Part shown: positions 22,871-34,146 of the stretch, piece by piece | How the letters are laid out: each line of letters opens with the position of its first letter | Numbering within the stretch: position 1 is the stretch's first letter | Source: Dromiciops gliroides | Lineage: Eukaryota; Chordata; Mammalia; Microbiotheria; Microbiotheriidae | Length of the DNA: 64,000 nt | Reading direction: 5' to 3' | Assembly: GCF_019393635.1 (NCBI RefSeq) | Contig: NC_057861.1 | Location: forward strand, 382,361,315 to 382,425,314 | Translations under genes and position numbers: made by a program | Notes under the pieces: generated by a model | Database searches by the model: none | Seen by the model: the letters and a program-made list of their open reading frames with translations, nothing else | Told to the model about the DNA's origin: nothing

Positions 22871-25540
22871 TCTCCTAGTTAGAAAAGAACGTACTGATTG
22901 TCAGAGGGTAGTGTGGTAAAAAACGGAAGTTTTAGCTGAATCATTTGAGAATTGAGTGCATGCTACTGAAGCAGCTTTTGAAGTACCTCCCTTTTGGTGA
23001 CAAACTTCAGGCACTCAATCTTAAAACTGAGGGAGAAATGGTGCTCTCTGGCTTTTCAATTCAGCCATGGTGGCACACACCATTTGTGGGTATGCTGGTT
23101 CTCGGCCTGGTGGGCAGTTTGTGATTCGGTGAGTTTTATAAAGGAAAATAGACTAAGCTTAGATCTAAGATTATTCATTTGTATTTCTACTTTCCCATTT
23201 CCCTAATTGGTATCACCTTTTGTTGTCTAATTAATTCTCAAGCAATAAAAACTAATCCCTCACTGATTAAAGCTCAGAGGTTTCTTTTTCTTAGTGGTCT
23301 GGGAGATATTTATATATATATATGGGAAAAGTTAAAAGGCAGAGTTTAATGCTCATATATCCACTTTTAAATCTCACAGTAGTTTGTCTCTTAAGAAAGA
23401 GTTATGCTAAATTAACATAATTTCATCTTTTATTTTTGATTGATACTAAATTAGTAGGAAAATGTCATAAAAGTGTCATTAAAAATTAGCACGTTTAGGC
23501 AAAGCCCTCTCTGGTTTTTGTAGAGAAGATGGAGAAATATGGGTTGAGTGATACATAGAGTTAAATAGATTCATACAATAACATGGAATAACCACACAAA
23601 AAGGACTTGAGTACTCATCTGTCAGTGATTCTCTCAAGGATATTATCTACAAACTCTAAAATTATGTGACTTATGAACTGTCTCTAAGTGGTAAAACTAT
23701 CTCAAAACCATCATCTAGAAATATTTGTTTGAAAGAAAAGATTTTGTTTTCTTTCAGTTTTTGAGGAACAGTCTATATAATCTCTTGATAGTGAAATTTC
23801 TTTAATTTTTTTTTCATGTTTCATGGTGCATATGTGTAGACATTGGTAAGCATTTAAAAGTTCTATTTTCTTTCTGCCTAGAGATATTTTGAATTAAATT
23901 GATTTTGTATTTTAAACTTGTTGTGAAAGCTCTTTGGAACTAGATCCCTATATCTATTATTCTCTTTCCCCTCATTTAACCCTAGGAGTTAACCCGCCAA
24001 GCTCATTTTGGGACTACATATTCTGCATCCTTTATTTTATTAATTATCCATTTCATCTCCTTTTTAGTGACTTTAAGTGATGGGTAAGTGGGTTATTGAA
24101 TTGAAGAAGAGATTTTGAAGAAGCTGTGGGGCTGGTTAGGAGAGCATGACTAAGCTGAAACCAGAGTGGGAAAAATAGGGATGATAAGGAGGGAAGAAAA
24201 GAAAGGATCAAGAGTAGGTGCATAACAACAGATAATGTGACTGACATTAAGGAAGAAAATGACCATCTAAAAACAGTTAAAAAGCTTTTCAAGTTCTTGT
24301 CTGCTGCCTTGGGGATAGCCCTCTCTCAATGATAAATGCCAGTAAATGATCTGGAAATGAGTATAATAGTCTCTCATCCGGCAGGGAGCCCCAAAGTGGA
24401 AAGTCAGGAATGGGGAAGTTAGGTATGCTTCTAAAGCAAGAAGATGGCTGGGGGAAGTTGGGGGTGGGGCAGGGGAGGCCGAATGAGACACAAGATAAAC
24501 TGTAAAGGATGGTTACTAGCCAGAAATTTAAGTGCAGTCAGTGCTTGTTTGGACCCTGTCCTTGATTGGGACAGGGAAAGATGACTTTGCTAAAGCTCTT
24601 GGGTCCTTTGAACCCAGCCTGGAGGTATAGAGATAAGTTAATGGTTAGTAGAAGAAGACAGGCTTAAATTACAAAGCCTGGACCACTAAATTGGTGTTTA
24701 AGTTGGTAGGACCCCGTGTAGCTTTCAGTCTTTTGAGGGACTGTTGAAAGGAAAGTTATTTGTTTGGGTCATTAGTCTGATTAATGAAGCAAAATGCAGG
24801 ATAAAGAGAATTATAAAGAGTTTTTTATAATTAAGTCAAGGTAGCAACACAGGGAGGGGTGGGTCACTGGAGATCAGTGAAGGCCGTTATGTACCACATA
24901 TACTTAGAATGTAGATAATTCTCCCATAACACAACTCAATAGAAATATGTACTATGAATCTAAATAATGCAGCCACTTCACAGGATTCATTATATTCACA
25001 CTCATCAGGACCTAGGTGTTTAGGATAATTCTACCAGCACTTCAAATGAAATATATCTCCATGTGAAGTGTTTTTTTTTTTCCATCGAGGCTATTTGTTT
25101 TATCATAATCATTTCTAAACATTTTCCTCCCCAAGCCCCAAATGCCTTATTCTGGGGAAATTTTTTTTTTAAAGATTTAAAAAGAAAAAGTAACAAAAAA
25201 GTTCAGCAAAACTAGCCAACACATTAACCATGTCTGACATGGTGATAGAGAATATTTCAGTCATAGTCCCTCGCCTTTTTAATGAAGGGAGAAAAATATA
25301 TTTACTCAACTCTACTTTAGGGGGAGGATTGATCTTTAAAACCACAGATCATTTAGGGGGAGTCTAGAAATGGCAAAGGGAAGCAAGGAATACTCCAACT
25401 TTCCCACCATTTCCAGGAAGTCAAGGATATAAGGGAAAGTATAATCAGTACTAGAAAGGGTGATGAATAAGTTGCTTTATTACTACTGTTTTATGATATG
25501 ATTTGAGATCTAACCCCATGCATCAAGGCTCCCTTAATTC
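22871..25540. other. No gene recognised
   Basis: About 2.7 kb without a convincing gene or young SINE. The stretch around 23000-23330, with gcaataaaaactaatccctc, could be an old LTR, but I cannot delimit it. Confidence 0.4.
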
Positions 25541-25625
25541 AATGCAATAAATATTTATTTATTAAGTACCTACTGTATGCCAGGCACTGTGCTAAATGCT
25601 GAGGACACAATTAAAATAAAACAGT

Positions 25626-26081
25626 GCCTCGGGCACAGATGCAGGAGCAGGCAAGCCTGGCCGGCAAAAGATGGTTTCCCCAACAATGCTTAGCCAAGTG
25701 TACTCAGTCTTCTTCCTCAGGTTGTCCACCTTCATGGTCACCATGCTCACCATCGCCATGGGCATCTTGTTCTTCAAGTGAGCCTTCAACCAGGGCTGCA
25801 ATACCATCTATGACAGCATCAACTATGGGAAACTCTGGAAGCACATAAAGAAAAAGTATGAGGAGGAATAGCTGCCAGCACCAGACCTGGGCTTGAGACC
25901 CAGGGGATCCTATCCATGATCTCCATGGACAGCAGCCCCCAATGGAGAGAAGGCCCAGTCAGATGCTGCATGTGACACATTCATGGCATTCGATGGTAAA
26001 CGTCAGCTACATCTGTTCTGCGAACCTACAAATAAATAAGATGTGAATTATCTGTGGGAAAAAAAGCAACAACAAAAAAAG
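25626..26081 (+). mobile_element. Extent of the UQCR10 retrocopy
   Basis: Retroposed cDNA including a short 5' leader, broken coding region, 3' UTR, poly(A) signal and A-rich tail. acagt (25621-25625; 26082-26086) may be part of the target duplication, which is short and blurred by the adenines on both sides. Confidence 0.75.
25671..25871 (+). pseudogene. UQCR10: UQCR10 (cytochrome bc1 subunit 9/10) processed pseudogene
   Basis: The frame from ATG 25671 to TAG 25869-25871 reads as the small single-helix subunit of mitochondrial respiratory complex III. Its C-terminal part NTIYDSINYGKLWKHIKKKY matches the conserved family tail (IYDHINEGKLWKHIKHKYE in human). The N-terminal part has LYS-like and RxSTF motifs and the membrane segment. 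An in-frame TGA at 25779-25781 replaces the arginine preceding AFxQG, and three extra residues lie in the helix (catggtcaccatgctcacca looks like local repeat slippage). It is intronless, followed by a 3' UTR with aataaataag at 26031-26040 and an A-rich tail (about 26059-26081), all within an L2 fragment. Hence a retrocopy, not the functional gene. Confidence 0.9.
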
Positions 26082-26419
26082 ACAGTCCCTTCTCTCAAGA
26101 AGCTTACAATCTAAAGGGGGAGGACAACAAACAAAAGGAAGGGGGGTGTATGCACCAGGGGATACCCTGGTGCAAGGGAATATTGTTGCATGAGGTTGTG
26201 AGAGAGATTTTCTCCATCCCTTAGAATAAAAGTGATTTAACTATAGTACTAATCTGTTTATAGACTACACATTAAGATTTAAAATATTTAGCTACCATTT
26301 GGTAGTTTAAGAATGAATAAAATATTCTGTTCAGATTAAGAGTTATTATATTTAGATATTTTTTATTAGTTTAAGAGTAAGTAAGATAGATATTGAAAGG
26401 AGCTAAGGCAAATGCCAAC

Positions 26420-27000
26420 TTGTTGACTCTACAAACTTCACCAAAGATTCTTTGACTTCCATTTGTGGTTAGGTATAGCCACCAACCAGCTTAAAGGTCA
26501 TATACCTAAAATAGTAACTTCTGAACTATAAGGGACCAATCAGAGAGAGAGAGGGAAAGAAGTTGGAAAGTCAAACTTAACCAATACGATGGAAAGTCTT
26601 GATAGCTAGGAAACTACTCAGAGAAAGATAGCTCAGAGAGGCTATGTTGGAGATGTCAAAGATGAAGTACAGTAGATGACTTATGTTATGAGTCTGTTAC
26701 TTAGTGATGGCTATTTTAAGTAGGACATATATAATGGCAAGGGATTGCACTAGCATATGACTGATGGTTTCTTTCTTCCTATTCCATACTTATTGTATTT
26801 GCACCCCTGAGATTATTTTCATTTGTGGGAGGAGTCATGGTATAGAAATATGTGTAGATCCTGAGGCTTAGGGTCTTTGAGTCCCAGACTTGAGACTGGC
26901 TTTATTGTCAAACAGGATCTCTCTCTCTAAATAAACCTGTTTTCTTAGGCTTGGAGACTTTTTTTTCTTTGTCTAACATCAGGACTTAGAAATTTTCACA
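26420..27000 (+). repeat. Possible solo LTR
   Basis: Promoter-like order: accaatcagag (CCAAT type, about 26533), tatataatgg (TATA type, about 26727), then aaataaacctg (poly(A) signal, about 26929) followed by a T-rich stretch. No TG...CA ends or target duplication could be fixed. Confidence 0.3.
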
Positions 27001-27594
27001 ACAAGGTTGAAGCCAAGCAGTAGAACTGATGGAAAATGAAATTACCAAGAAGGTTATGAGTCCTCTTTAAAGGAAGGCTTTAGGAGGAGCCTTCCAGTCT
27101 GAGGGGAGAGGCTACTGAGGGTGAATTGAGAAAGAGTAGAATATCAAACTGGAGTCATTCTTCTTAGTTATCAGCTTATCTTGGGGCTGGGTGGGTTGGG
27201 ATAGGCATGTTGTTCCAAAAAGTAGAAACCAAACTGAGCAGGAAAATGGAGTTCATTTTCTTGCATTTAATTTTTCCCCTCAAGTTATTGATTATTATTA
27301 TTATTTTTTATGTTGCTATTAATTTTTTATTATCTAGCTCTATAAAGTATCCTTTTAATAGTCTGATTTAGTGTTAACTCTAGAAATTAATTTAGGTTGT
27401 AAATTCATGAACACTGAAAATATTCTCCAATTATTTGCTTTCCTTTTTACTTTTAAAGCTGTTATATGGTTCTATTTACAAAAATCCTGAGTATATCTTG
27501 GTATGTTACCTCCCATACATTTTTTAGTTATTTAGAATGAATTTTTCCATTTTATCTCTTTCCCAAGAGTTTTGCTAATATCTAATGATTTTCA

Positions 27595-27744
27595 TTTTGT
27601 TTTGTTTGGGTGAGGCAATTGGGATTAAGTGACTTGCCCAAGGTCACACAGCTACTAAGTGTTAAGTGTCTGAGGCCAGATTTGAACTCAGGTCCTCCTG
27701 AATCCAGGGCCGGTGCTCTATTCACTGCACCACCTAGCTGCCCC
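27595..27744 (-). mobile_element. WSINE1-like SINE with 18-bp target duplication
   Basis: gtgaggcaattgggattaag to gctgcccc; aatatctaatgattttca at 27577-27594 and 27745-27762. Confidence 0.93.
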
Positions 27745-27762
27745 AATATCTAATGATTTTCA

Positions 27763-27936
27763 ATGGAGGTGTGCGGTGGCTGCTGAAAGCTGACATAGAC
27801 TCTGGGTTACTGGTGAAGGCCTTTGAGAATGGCATGGGACAACTGCATTTTGTTTTAAAACTTTCTTTGACTCAGTAGTTATAAGAACCACAAGTTATTC
27901 TGCTCCCAAGATATTGATTATTAAAAATTATTTCTC
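27763..27936 (-). mobile_element. LTR-like element, family L, copy 2 (partial)
   Basis: Its outer end (minus strand TGTGAGAAATAATTTTTAAT) matches the ends of the copies at 22174 and 29731. The body is truncated and joins L1 sequence on the right. Confidence 0.4.
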
Positions 27937-28262
27937 ACATTACCTATACCTTTTGCCCCATCAATACCACTACTAGGTCTATTTCCAAAGATGATTGAGA
28001 CAAAAGGCAAATAATCTATATGTTCTAAAATATTCATAGTAGCTCTTTTTGTAGTGGCCAAGAACTAGAAATTGCAGTTATGCCCATCAATTGAGAAATA
28101 GCTCAACAAGTTTTAGTATATTATTGTGATGGAATACTATTATGCTATAAGAAATAGTGAGTTCAGTGATCTCAGGAAAATATGGATAGACTTACACAAA
28201 ATGATAAAGAGCAAAATGAACAGAACCGAGAGAACATTGTATACAATTAGAGCAATACTGTT

Positions 28263-28414
28263 TTTTGTTTTTGTTTTTGCAGGGTAATGAGGGTTAAGTG
28301 ACTTGCTCAGGGTCCCACAGGTAGTAAGTGTCAAGTGTCTGAGGTCATATTTGAACTTAGGTCCTCCTGAATCCAGGACTGGTGCTCTATTTACTGTGCC
28401 ACCTAGCTGCCCCC
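28263..28414 (-). mobile_element. WSINE1-like SINE
   Basis: tgcagggtaatgagggttaa to gctgcccc; aatactgtt duplicated at 28254-28262 and 28418-28426. Confidence 0.88.
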
Positions 28415-28440
28415 AGAAATACTGTTCTAAGAATGACTTT

Positions 28441-28529
28441 AGGGGCACTTGACACTTACTAGCTGTGGGACCGTGGGCAAATCACTTAACCTCAATTGCC
28501 TCACCAAAAAAAAAAAAGAGAGAGAGAGA
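28441..28529 (+). mobile_element. Internally deleted WSINE1-like SINE
   Basis: Begins ggggca and jumps directly to cttgacacttactagctgtg, so A box, B box and middle are missing, yet it has an A/GA-rich tail and an exact target duplication gaatgacttt (28431-28440; 28530-28539). Confidence 0.85.
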
Positions 28530-28847
28530 GAATGACTTTGAATGACTAAGTCATTTTGACTATTATAAATACCCAAATGAACTACAAAGGACCTATGGAA
28601 AGTTGTACACAATAGATTTGTAGTTTCATATGCAATGATCTTTTTAAAAAATATACTATGTTAAGGAAATGTTTGTTTTATTCCATAAATTAAAAATAAA
28701 ATAAATTTATTCACTCTACCACCTAGAGACACATTGGGAAATATAGATGATATAAAAACAAAATAAATCAATAAAAAATATTTTCTCATAAAGAAAAGAA
28801 CTAGCAAAGTAGCTACTTGAGATTCTGGGAAACAAAACTACTTGTAG

Positions 28848-29055
28848 CTATGTGGCATAGTAACTAGAGTACTGAGCTGAGAGTCAGGAAGACCAGACTC
28901 CAAATCCTTCTTTAGATATTTACTAGCTTGTGACCCTGAGAAGTCACTTAACATCTTTCAACCTCAGTTTCTTCATCTACAAAATAGGGATGAATGAGAA
29001 TATATGTAATATATTTTGTAACTTTAAAGCATTATATAAATTTTATCTATTATTG
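28848..29055 (+). repeat. MIR/CORE-SINE relic
   Basis: ggcatagtaactagagtact, gagagtcaggaagaccagac, ctcagtttcttcatctacaa. Confidence 0.6.
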
Positions 29056-29129
29056 TTATTATTGCGTATTAGTAGCAATTGCAGCAGCAACAGCAGCAGT
29101 AGTAGTAGTTGTAGGTATTGTTGTTTGTG

Positions 29130-29731
29130 ATGTTTGAAATATTGGGGGGGAGGCCTGTCTCTGTTCTAAGTTATTGGGAAACTTAGCTGGGGTTTCTAAT
29201 ATATTGCTACTTATAAAACAGAGGCTATTGCAGCAACCATTTATTATTAATTTGACCCTGTGTACACCCAGCATGGAGTCCCAGGAAAGGAGAGGGCCAG
29301 CCCTGAGGTAAGAGAAGTGGTAAGGGAGTATTGGGAGGTGAGAGAGGAGGGAGAGAGAGAGAGGGAGAGAGAGAGAAAGAGAGAGAAAAGAAAGTGTGAC
29401 TCGTTCCCTAGGGGTTCCTGCCTCAAGAGAATAGACCAAATAAGAGTCAGCTCTTACACACTGCTCAAAGCTAAGTGGATAACATCATTCAATTCCATTG
29501 GTTGACAAGACTCAAGGGTGGTCCATCTTAGAAATGAGGTGTACCTTGCTGACCTCAGGGTGGAATGAAAGACAGCTTTTCCGTAGGTGTGGTTTCTGTT
29601 GTCTCTACAGAGTTAGTCTGATCTCTAATGAACATTGGATGCTGGCTCTGAGAAACCAGCCAGAGTTCCTGAGTGGGAACAGGGGGTAGGTCTCTCCAAA
29701 ACCCCATTATTAATAATTATTTTCTCACATT
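29130..29731 (-). mobile_element. LTR-like element, family L, copy 3 (near complete)
   Basis: Minus-strand element of about 600 bp beginning TGTGAGAAAATAATTATTAA (29731) and ending near tcaaacatcaca (about 29130), thus TG...CA. It has an aataataaatgg poly(A)-type signal (about 29243-29254), a CCAAT-type ccaatgg (about 29497) and a (TC)n tract. No adjoining retroviral genes, so probably a solo LTR. Confidence 0.5.
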
Positions 29732-29734
29732 TTG

Positions 29735-30740
29735 TTGTTGTAATCCTGAAGGCTAGGTATATTGCATCATAATTATCATTCCCACATGGTTTTTGTGCAC
29801 TGTTAAAGAGATTTGGGGATATCTTGGCTCTCTGCCAGTAACTCAAACTCCACTGATGATGGTCTCTCCTGAAACTCTGCTCCATTTAGCCACTAATAGT
29901 TAGATTAGCTTTTACAAAGGGATAGTTTCTTCAAAGGTATAATCATAGGTACACAAAGTGACTCAACATTAAGGTTAATTTCTTCCTCCATCCCTCCTTA
30001 TCTCTAAATAGAGGAAGTAGTTTCTAAGTAGGAGAGGGAGAAGAAGTGGAAGAGGAAGGTGATAAGGTTCACAATTAATTTAGTTCCTGGAGAGTACAAT
30101 CTCAACTTCCAGGTACAAAACCCCTCTCAGGTTCAAGTCTCAGGCACATTATCTTCTTGGGCCTTTCCTCCAGGTTGACTGGCTACAACCATCCCACCTA
30201 GAATCTTGGTCCCTCTGTCATGAGTATTGCCATTAGCATCTGAAACTGGGAAGGACAAACAAAACAAAACAGAAAAAAACCACACCCTCATGCCCACTTC
30301 TTAGAGCAGAGTAAAAAATAGAGGAAGGAGGGTACCAATTCAGTTCATGGCTTCAGCTCTGATAGTGACGTGTGATATTCACCCTCAGGATGGCAGCAAG
30401 ACCAAGGAATAAGAAATAGCTAACAGGAAAGAGAGTGACTGTCCCAGTCTGGCACTTTTTAAAGGGTAAGTCTTTTCTGGCTAAGCAACCAATCAAAGGA
30501 GACATGTACCTCTGTAGCACAAAGCAGAGCAGGATGCCTCCATGTCAGATGATCAGGACATGCCCCATGGCTGCATTACAGCTATATTTCAATAAAATAC
30601 CCTTCCTTTGAAATCTTTTGCATTTTGTTTTATGCAGTTAAAAATATTATCCTGAGAAGGCACCCCTAGGCTTCAACAGACTGCAGAGTGGGTCTATGAC
30701 AAACATAAAAGTCATATGCTCTCTGTGTACTGCATTCACT
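29735..30740. other. No gene recognised
   Basis: Anonymous sequence. The antisense frame at 29625-29885 has no recognised domain. Confidence 0.45.
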
Positions 30741-30743
30741 CTC

Positions 30744-30890
30744 TTTTTTTTTTGCAGGGCAATGGGGGGTAAGTGACTTGCCTAGGGTCACACAGCTAGT
30801 TAGTGTCAAGTGTCTGAGGTTGGATTTGAACTCAGGTCCTCCCTGAATTCAGGGTCAGTGCTTTATCTGCTGTGCCACCTACCTGCTCCT
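30744..30890 (-). mobile_element. WSINE1-like SINE, left half of a dimer
   Basis: gcagggcaatggggggtaag to tgccacctacctgctcct. It shares the private variants ccctgaattcaggg and tttatctgctgtgccaccta with the left monomer at 48111. Flanked by cattcactct on both sides. Confidence 0.9.
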
Positions 30891-30902
30891 CCATTCACTC
30901 TT

Positions 30903-31051
30903 TTTTTTTTTTTTGTGTGAGGCAATTGGGGTTAAGTGACTTGCCCAGGGTCACACAGCTAGTAAGTGTTAAGTGTTTGAGGCTGGATTTGAACTCAGGT
31001 CCTCCTGAATCCAGGGCTGGTGCTTTATCCACTGCGCCACCTAGCTGCCCC
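30903..31051 (-). mobile_element. WSINE1-like SINE, right half of a dimer
   Basis: gtgaggcaattggggttaag to gctgcccc. The target cattcactct recurs a third time at 31056-31065, so both SINEs used the same target. Confidence 0.92.
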
Positions 31052-31266
31052 ATTCCATTCACTCTTTAATGGCTATAATAGTCACATTTAAGAAGAGTCA
31101 CTACCAAATTACTATCTCTATTTTGACTTCTTTCCTAAAACCCAGGCCTCCACTTCCAAAGTCTTACTTTATATTTCCAACAGAGTGTCCCCTGAGCATC
31201 ACATATTAAAACTCATCATCATGCCTACCTCCAAAACCTTCTGTAGAAATGCTTTTCTTGAAGAAA

Positions 31267-31385
31267 GTACTATCTATATCTATATATCTCTATCTATTTA
31301 TGCATATCCCCATATCTATCAATTGATCAACTGATCAATCTATCATCTCTGTCTCTGTCTCTCTCTCCATTTATCTATCTATCTG
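31267..31385. repeat. ATCT/TCTG-rich simple sequence
   Basis: Imperfect tetranucleotide run (atctatatctatatatctct, then gtctctgtctctctc). Confidence 0.75.
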
Positions 31386-31404
31386 TAGACTATCATTGCC
31401 ATGA

Positions 31405-31550
31405 TTGTTTTTCTTAGGTAGCAGTGTAACTATATTGTCTTTGGAGTTGGAGGACATAGATTCAAACCTGCATTTCACACTTTCTACCTGAGTGATCTTA
31501 GGGAAATCCTTTGTTTCCTTATCTGTAAGATAAGAGGATTATACTAAATG
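31405..31550 (+). repeat. MIR/CORE-SINE relic
   Basis: ggtagcagtgtaactatatt, ggagttggaggacatagatt, ttccttatctgtaagataag. Confidence 0.55.
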
Positions 31551-32098
31551 ACTACATCCATAATTTTGTATGTGTTGTCTTCTCTGTGGTATTTTAAGTT
31601 CTTTAGGTTTCTGGATATACCCACAAATATCATCTCCATGTTCAAAAATTCTAATATCCCATTATTCTATCATAACCTATTGATTTTTTTTACCTCTCTC
31701 CCTGCCTTCCCTTACCAAACGCTAAATTTAGTATACACTATGACCTCCAATTCCTTGACCCCTCAGTTATCTTCTAGGCCATTTCCCCTGCACTTTCCCT
31801 TCTCTCCCCTTTTTTCCATCTTCACCCATTAGGCAACTAGTGCAACTCTCAAGTCCCTATCCCCTTAATAATTTCTTTAATTATATCATGCTAAGCCTCA
31901 GTCTTAGATCACTCCTATCATTTTTTTTGGGGGGGACTTATTACCTGGATCAGGGAGCCAGCTCACCCAAAGAATTGGAGGCTCATCACGAATCTTGTTA
32001 AAAAAAAAAGATTAGGAGAGAGAAATATATGGCTGGGGAACAGATTTCCTTGGTGACTGTCCCACTGGAGTAAGAGAAGATTGGTCTTTTGTATTTTT

Positions 32099-32289
32099 TT
32101 AAAATTTTTTTTAAAATTTTTAATTTTTTTTGTTTTTAAAATTTTTTTATTAATAAAGTATTTTTTTTCCCGTTACATTTAAAGATAGTTCTCAACTTTT
32201 GTTTATACAAGCTTTCCAATTTCAGATTTTTCTCCATCCCTCCCCTCCCTCCCCCCTCCCCTAGACAGCAGGTAATCTGATATAGGTTT

Positions 32290-32355
<66 letters not shown>

Positions 32356-33396
32356 ATAACATTAAACATATTTCTGCATTAGTCATGTTATAAGAGAAAA
32401 ATCAGAGCAATGACGAAAAATCTCAAAATAGAAAAACAACAGCACCAAAAACAAAAGAAATAGTATGGTTCATTCAGCATCTATACTCCACAGTTTTTTG
32501 TTGTTTTTTTTTTCCTAGACTTGGAGATCCTCTTCTATCATGAGTTCCCTGGAACTCTTCTGTACCATTGCATTGGTAAGAAGAATATAGTCCATCACAG
32601 TAGATCAACACTCAATGTTGATGATACTGTGTACAATGTTTTTCTGGTTCTGCTCATCTCACTCATCATCAGCTCACGCAAGACCCTCCAGGTTTCTCTG
32701 AACTCCTCCTGCTCATCATTTCTTTTTTTTTCTTTTCACTCTTAGAATAGAATTTTATTTTCCAAAATATAGGTAAAAACAAATTTTAACATCAATTTTT
32801 AAAAAAAAATTGTTCCAACTTCTCTTCCTCCTCTATTCCCACCCCCACCCACTAGAACTCAAGTATTTCAAAATAAATTATACATGAGTAGTCATGGAAA
32901 ACATTCCCACATTAGCTAGGTTGTGAGAAAAAAAGTCAGAAAACTCTCAAAACTTCAGACTGAGGAATTGTCAAAGAGAAAAAACATTTTTTTAAAAAAT
33001 GTGTTTCCAGGGGCAGCTAGGTGGCGCAGCGGACAGAGCACCGGCCCTGGAACCAGGAGCACCCGAGCCCAAATCTGGCCCCACACACCCAGCCACATGA
33101 CCCCAGGCAAGCCACCCACCCCCAATTGCCTCACCAAAAAAAGAAAAAAAAAACGAAAAAAAATGTGTTTCCATCTATTTCAGATACTATCACTTCTTTC
33201 TCTGTAGATGGGTTGCCATTTTCATAGTCCTTCAGGGTTATATTGGACCATTGCCTTGCTGAAAATAACCACATGCTTCCCAGCAGATCATTTTACACTA
33301 TTGCTGTTATTTTGTATACAGTGCATTTCACTCTGCTTCAGTTCATGTAGGTCTTTCCAGGTTTTTCTAATAGTATCCTGTTCATCATACCCTAAA
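32099..33396 (-). repeat. Tandem pair of LINE 3' UTR units
   Basis: Plus-strand units at 32099-32716 and 32717-33396 each start with a T-rich tail, pass through a pyrimidine-rich block (ccctcc-type) and a cattag motif, and end at the homologous position ctgctcatcat / ctgttcatcat. The two are diverged members of the same L1 3' UTR superfamily rather than recent copies. A TA/CA-rich stretch at about 32288-32350 lies in the first unit. Confidence 0.55.
33010..33157 (+). mobile_element. SINE of a divergent subfamily, with 16-bp target duplication
   Basis: Starts at the canonical ggggcagctaggtgg and ends in an A-rich tail. It is flanked by aaaaaatgtgtttcca at 32994-33009 and 33158-33173. It differs from the common copies by many T-to-C changes, including gagcccaaatc in place of the pol III B-box gagttcaaatc. 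The same changes occur in the SINE fossils at 34147 and 19723. Confidence 0.85.
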
Positions 33397-34146
33397 TAAT
33401 GTACCTTAAACTTGACAAAGACTTTTCTTTGTATTAGCCCAGCAAAGTCATCATAACTATTGCCCTCCATCCTATTCCCTTCCCATGATATTTACTCTAT
33501 TTTCCATCTTCTTTTAAACTATACCTCCTCAAAAGTATTTTACTTCTGACTGTCCCCTCCCCTACTCTGCACTCCCTTTTTTTTCACCCTTCCTTCCTTA
33601 TCCTCTTCCCCTCATACTTTCCTGTAAGGTTAAATAGATTACTCCTCCCAACTCGGTGTGAATGTTATTCCCTCCATGAGCCAACTCTGATGAGTTTAAG
33701 GTCTTTGAGCTAATTCTATGTTCCAAATTTTCTTCCTCCCTCTCTCCTCAACCCTCCCTATGAAATCAAGCAATTCAATATTTCATACTTGTGCCGTTAT
33801 GCAGAACGTCTTCACCTTCCTTGAAAGTATTTTGCTTTTTACTACTCTCTCCCAGAATCTGCCCTTCCCTCCTTCCCCTCTCCCCCCCCCTTATCTCCCT
33901 CCCCTCCCTCAGGGCAAAATATATTACTATACCCACTTGAGTATGTATGTTAGTCCTTCTTTGATTCAATTCTGATGATATTAAGGTTCAATCACTCCCC
34001 AATTCCTTCCCCCTCTTCCCCTCCCCTCCATAAGCTTTTTTCTTGTTTCCTTCATATGAACAACCTCTCCCCAGACCATCTCTCCCCTTCCCCCTCCCCC
34101 AGTCTATTTCTCCTACACCTCAACCCTATTTTAAGGATGTCATTAT

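Larger units (their letters stand above)
25545..26135 (-). mobile_element. L2/CR1-clade LINE 3' end, split by a processed pseudogene
   Basis: Left piece (aataaatatttatttattaa, ctgtatgccaggcactgtgc) and right piece (cagtcccttctctcaagaag, cttacaatctaaagggggag) form one reverse L2-type 3' end; the UQCR10 retrocopy sits between them. Confidence 0.75.
27937..28680 (+). mobile_element. L1 3' UTR hosting two SINEs
   Basis: ataccttttgccccatcaat, cagttatgcccatcaattga and gaacagaaccgagagaacat are plus-strand L1 3' UTR. Interrupted by SINEs at 28263-28414 and 28441-28529. Confidence 0.75.

Noticed and set aside
25624-25848. 74-codon plus-strand frame rich in serine and proline
   Set aside because: Wrong frame across the UQCR10 pseudogene.
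30872-31069. Recurring short frames with LPRVTQLV and KCLRLDLNSGPPESRAGALS
   Set aside because: Same translation appears wherever the SINE is present; it is non-coding SINE sequence.
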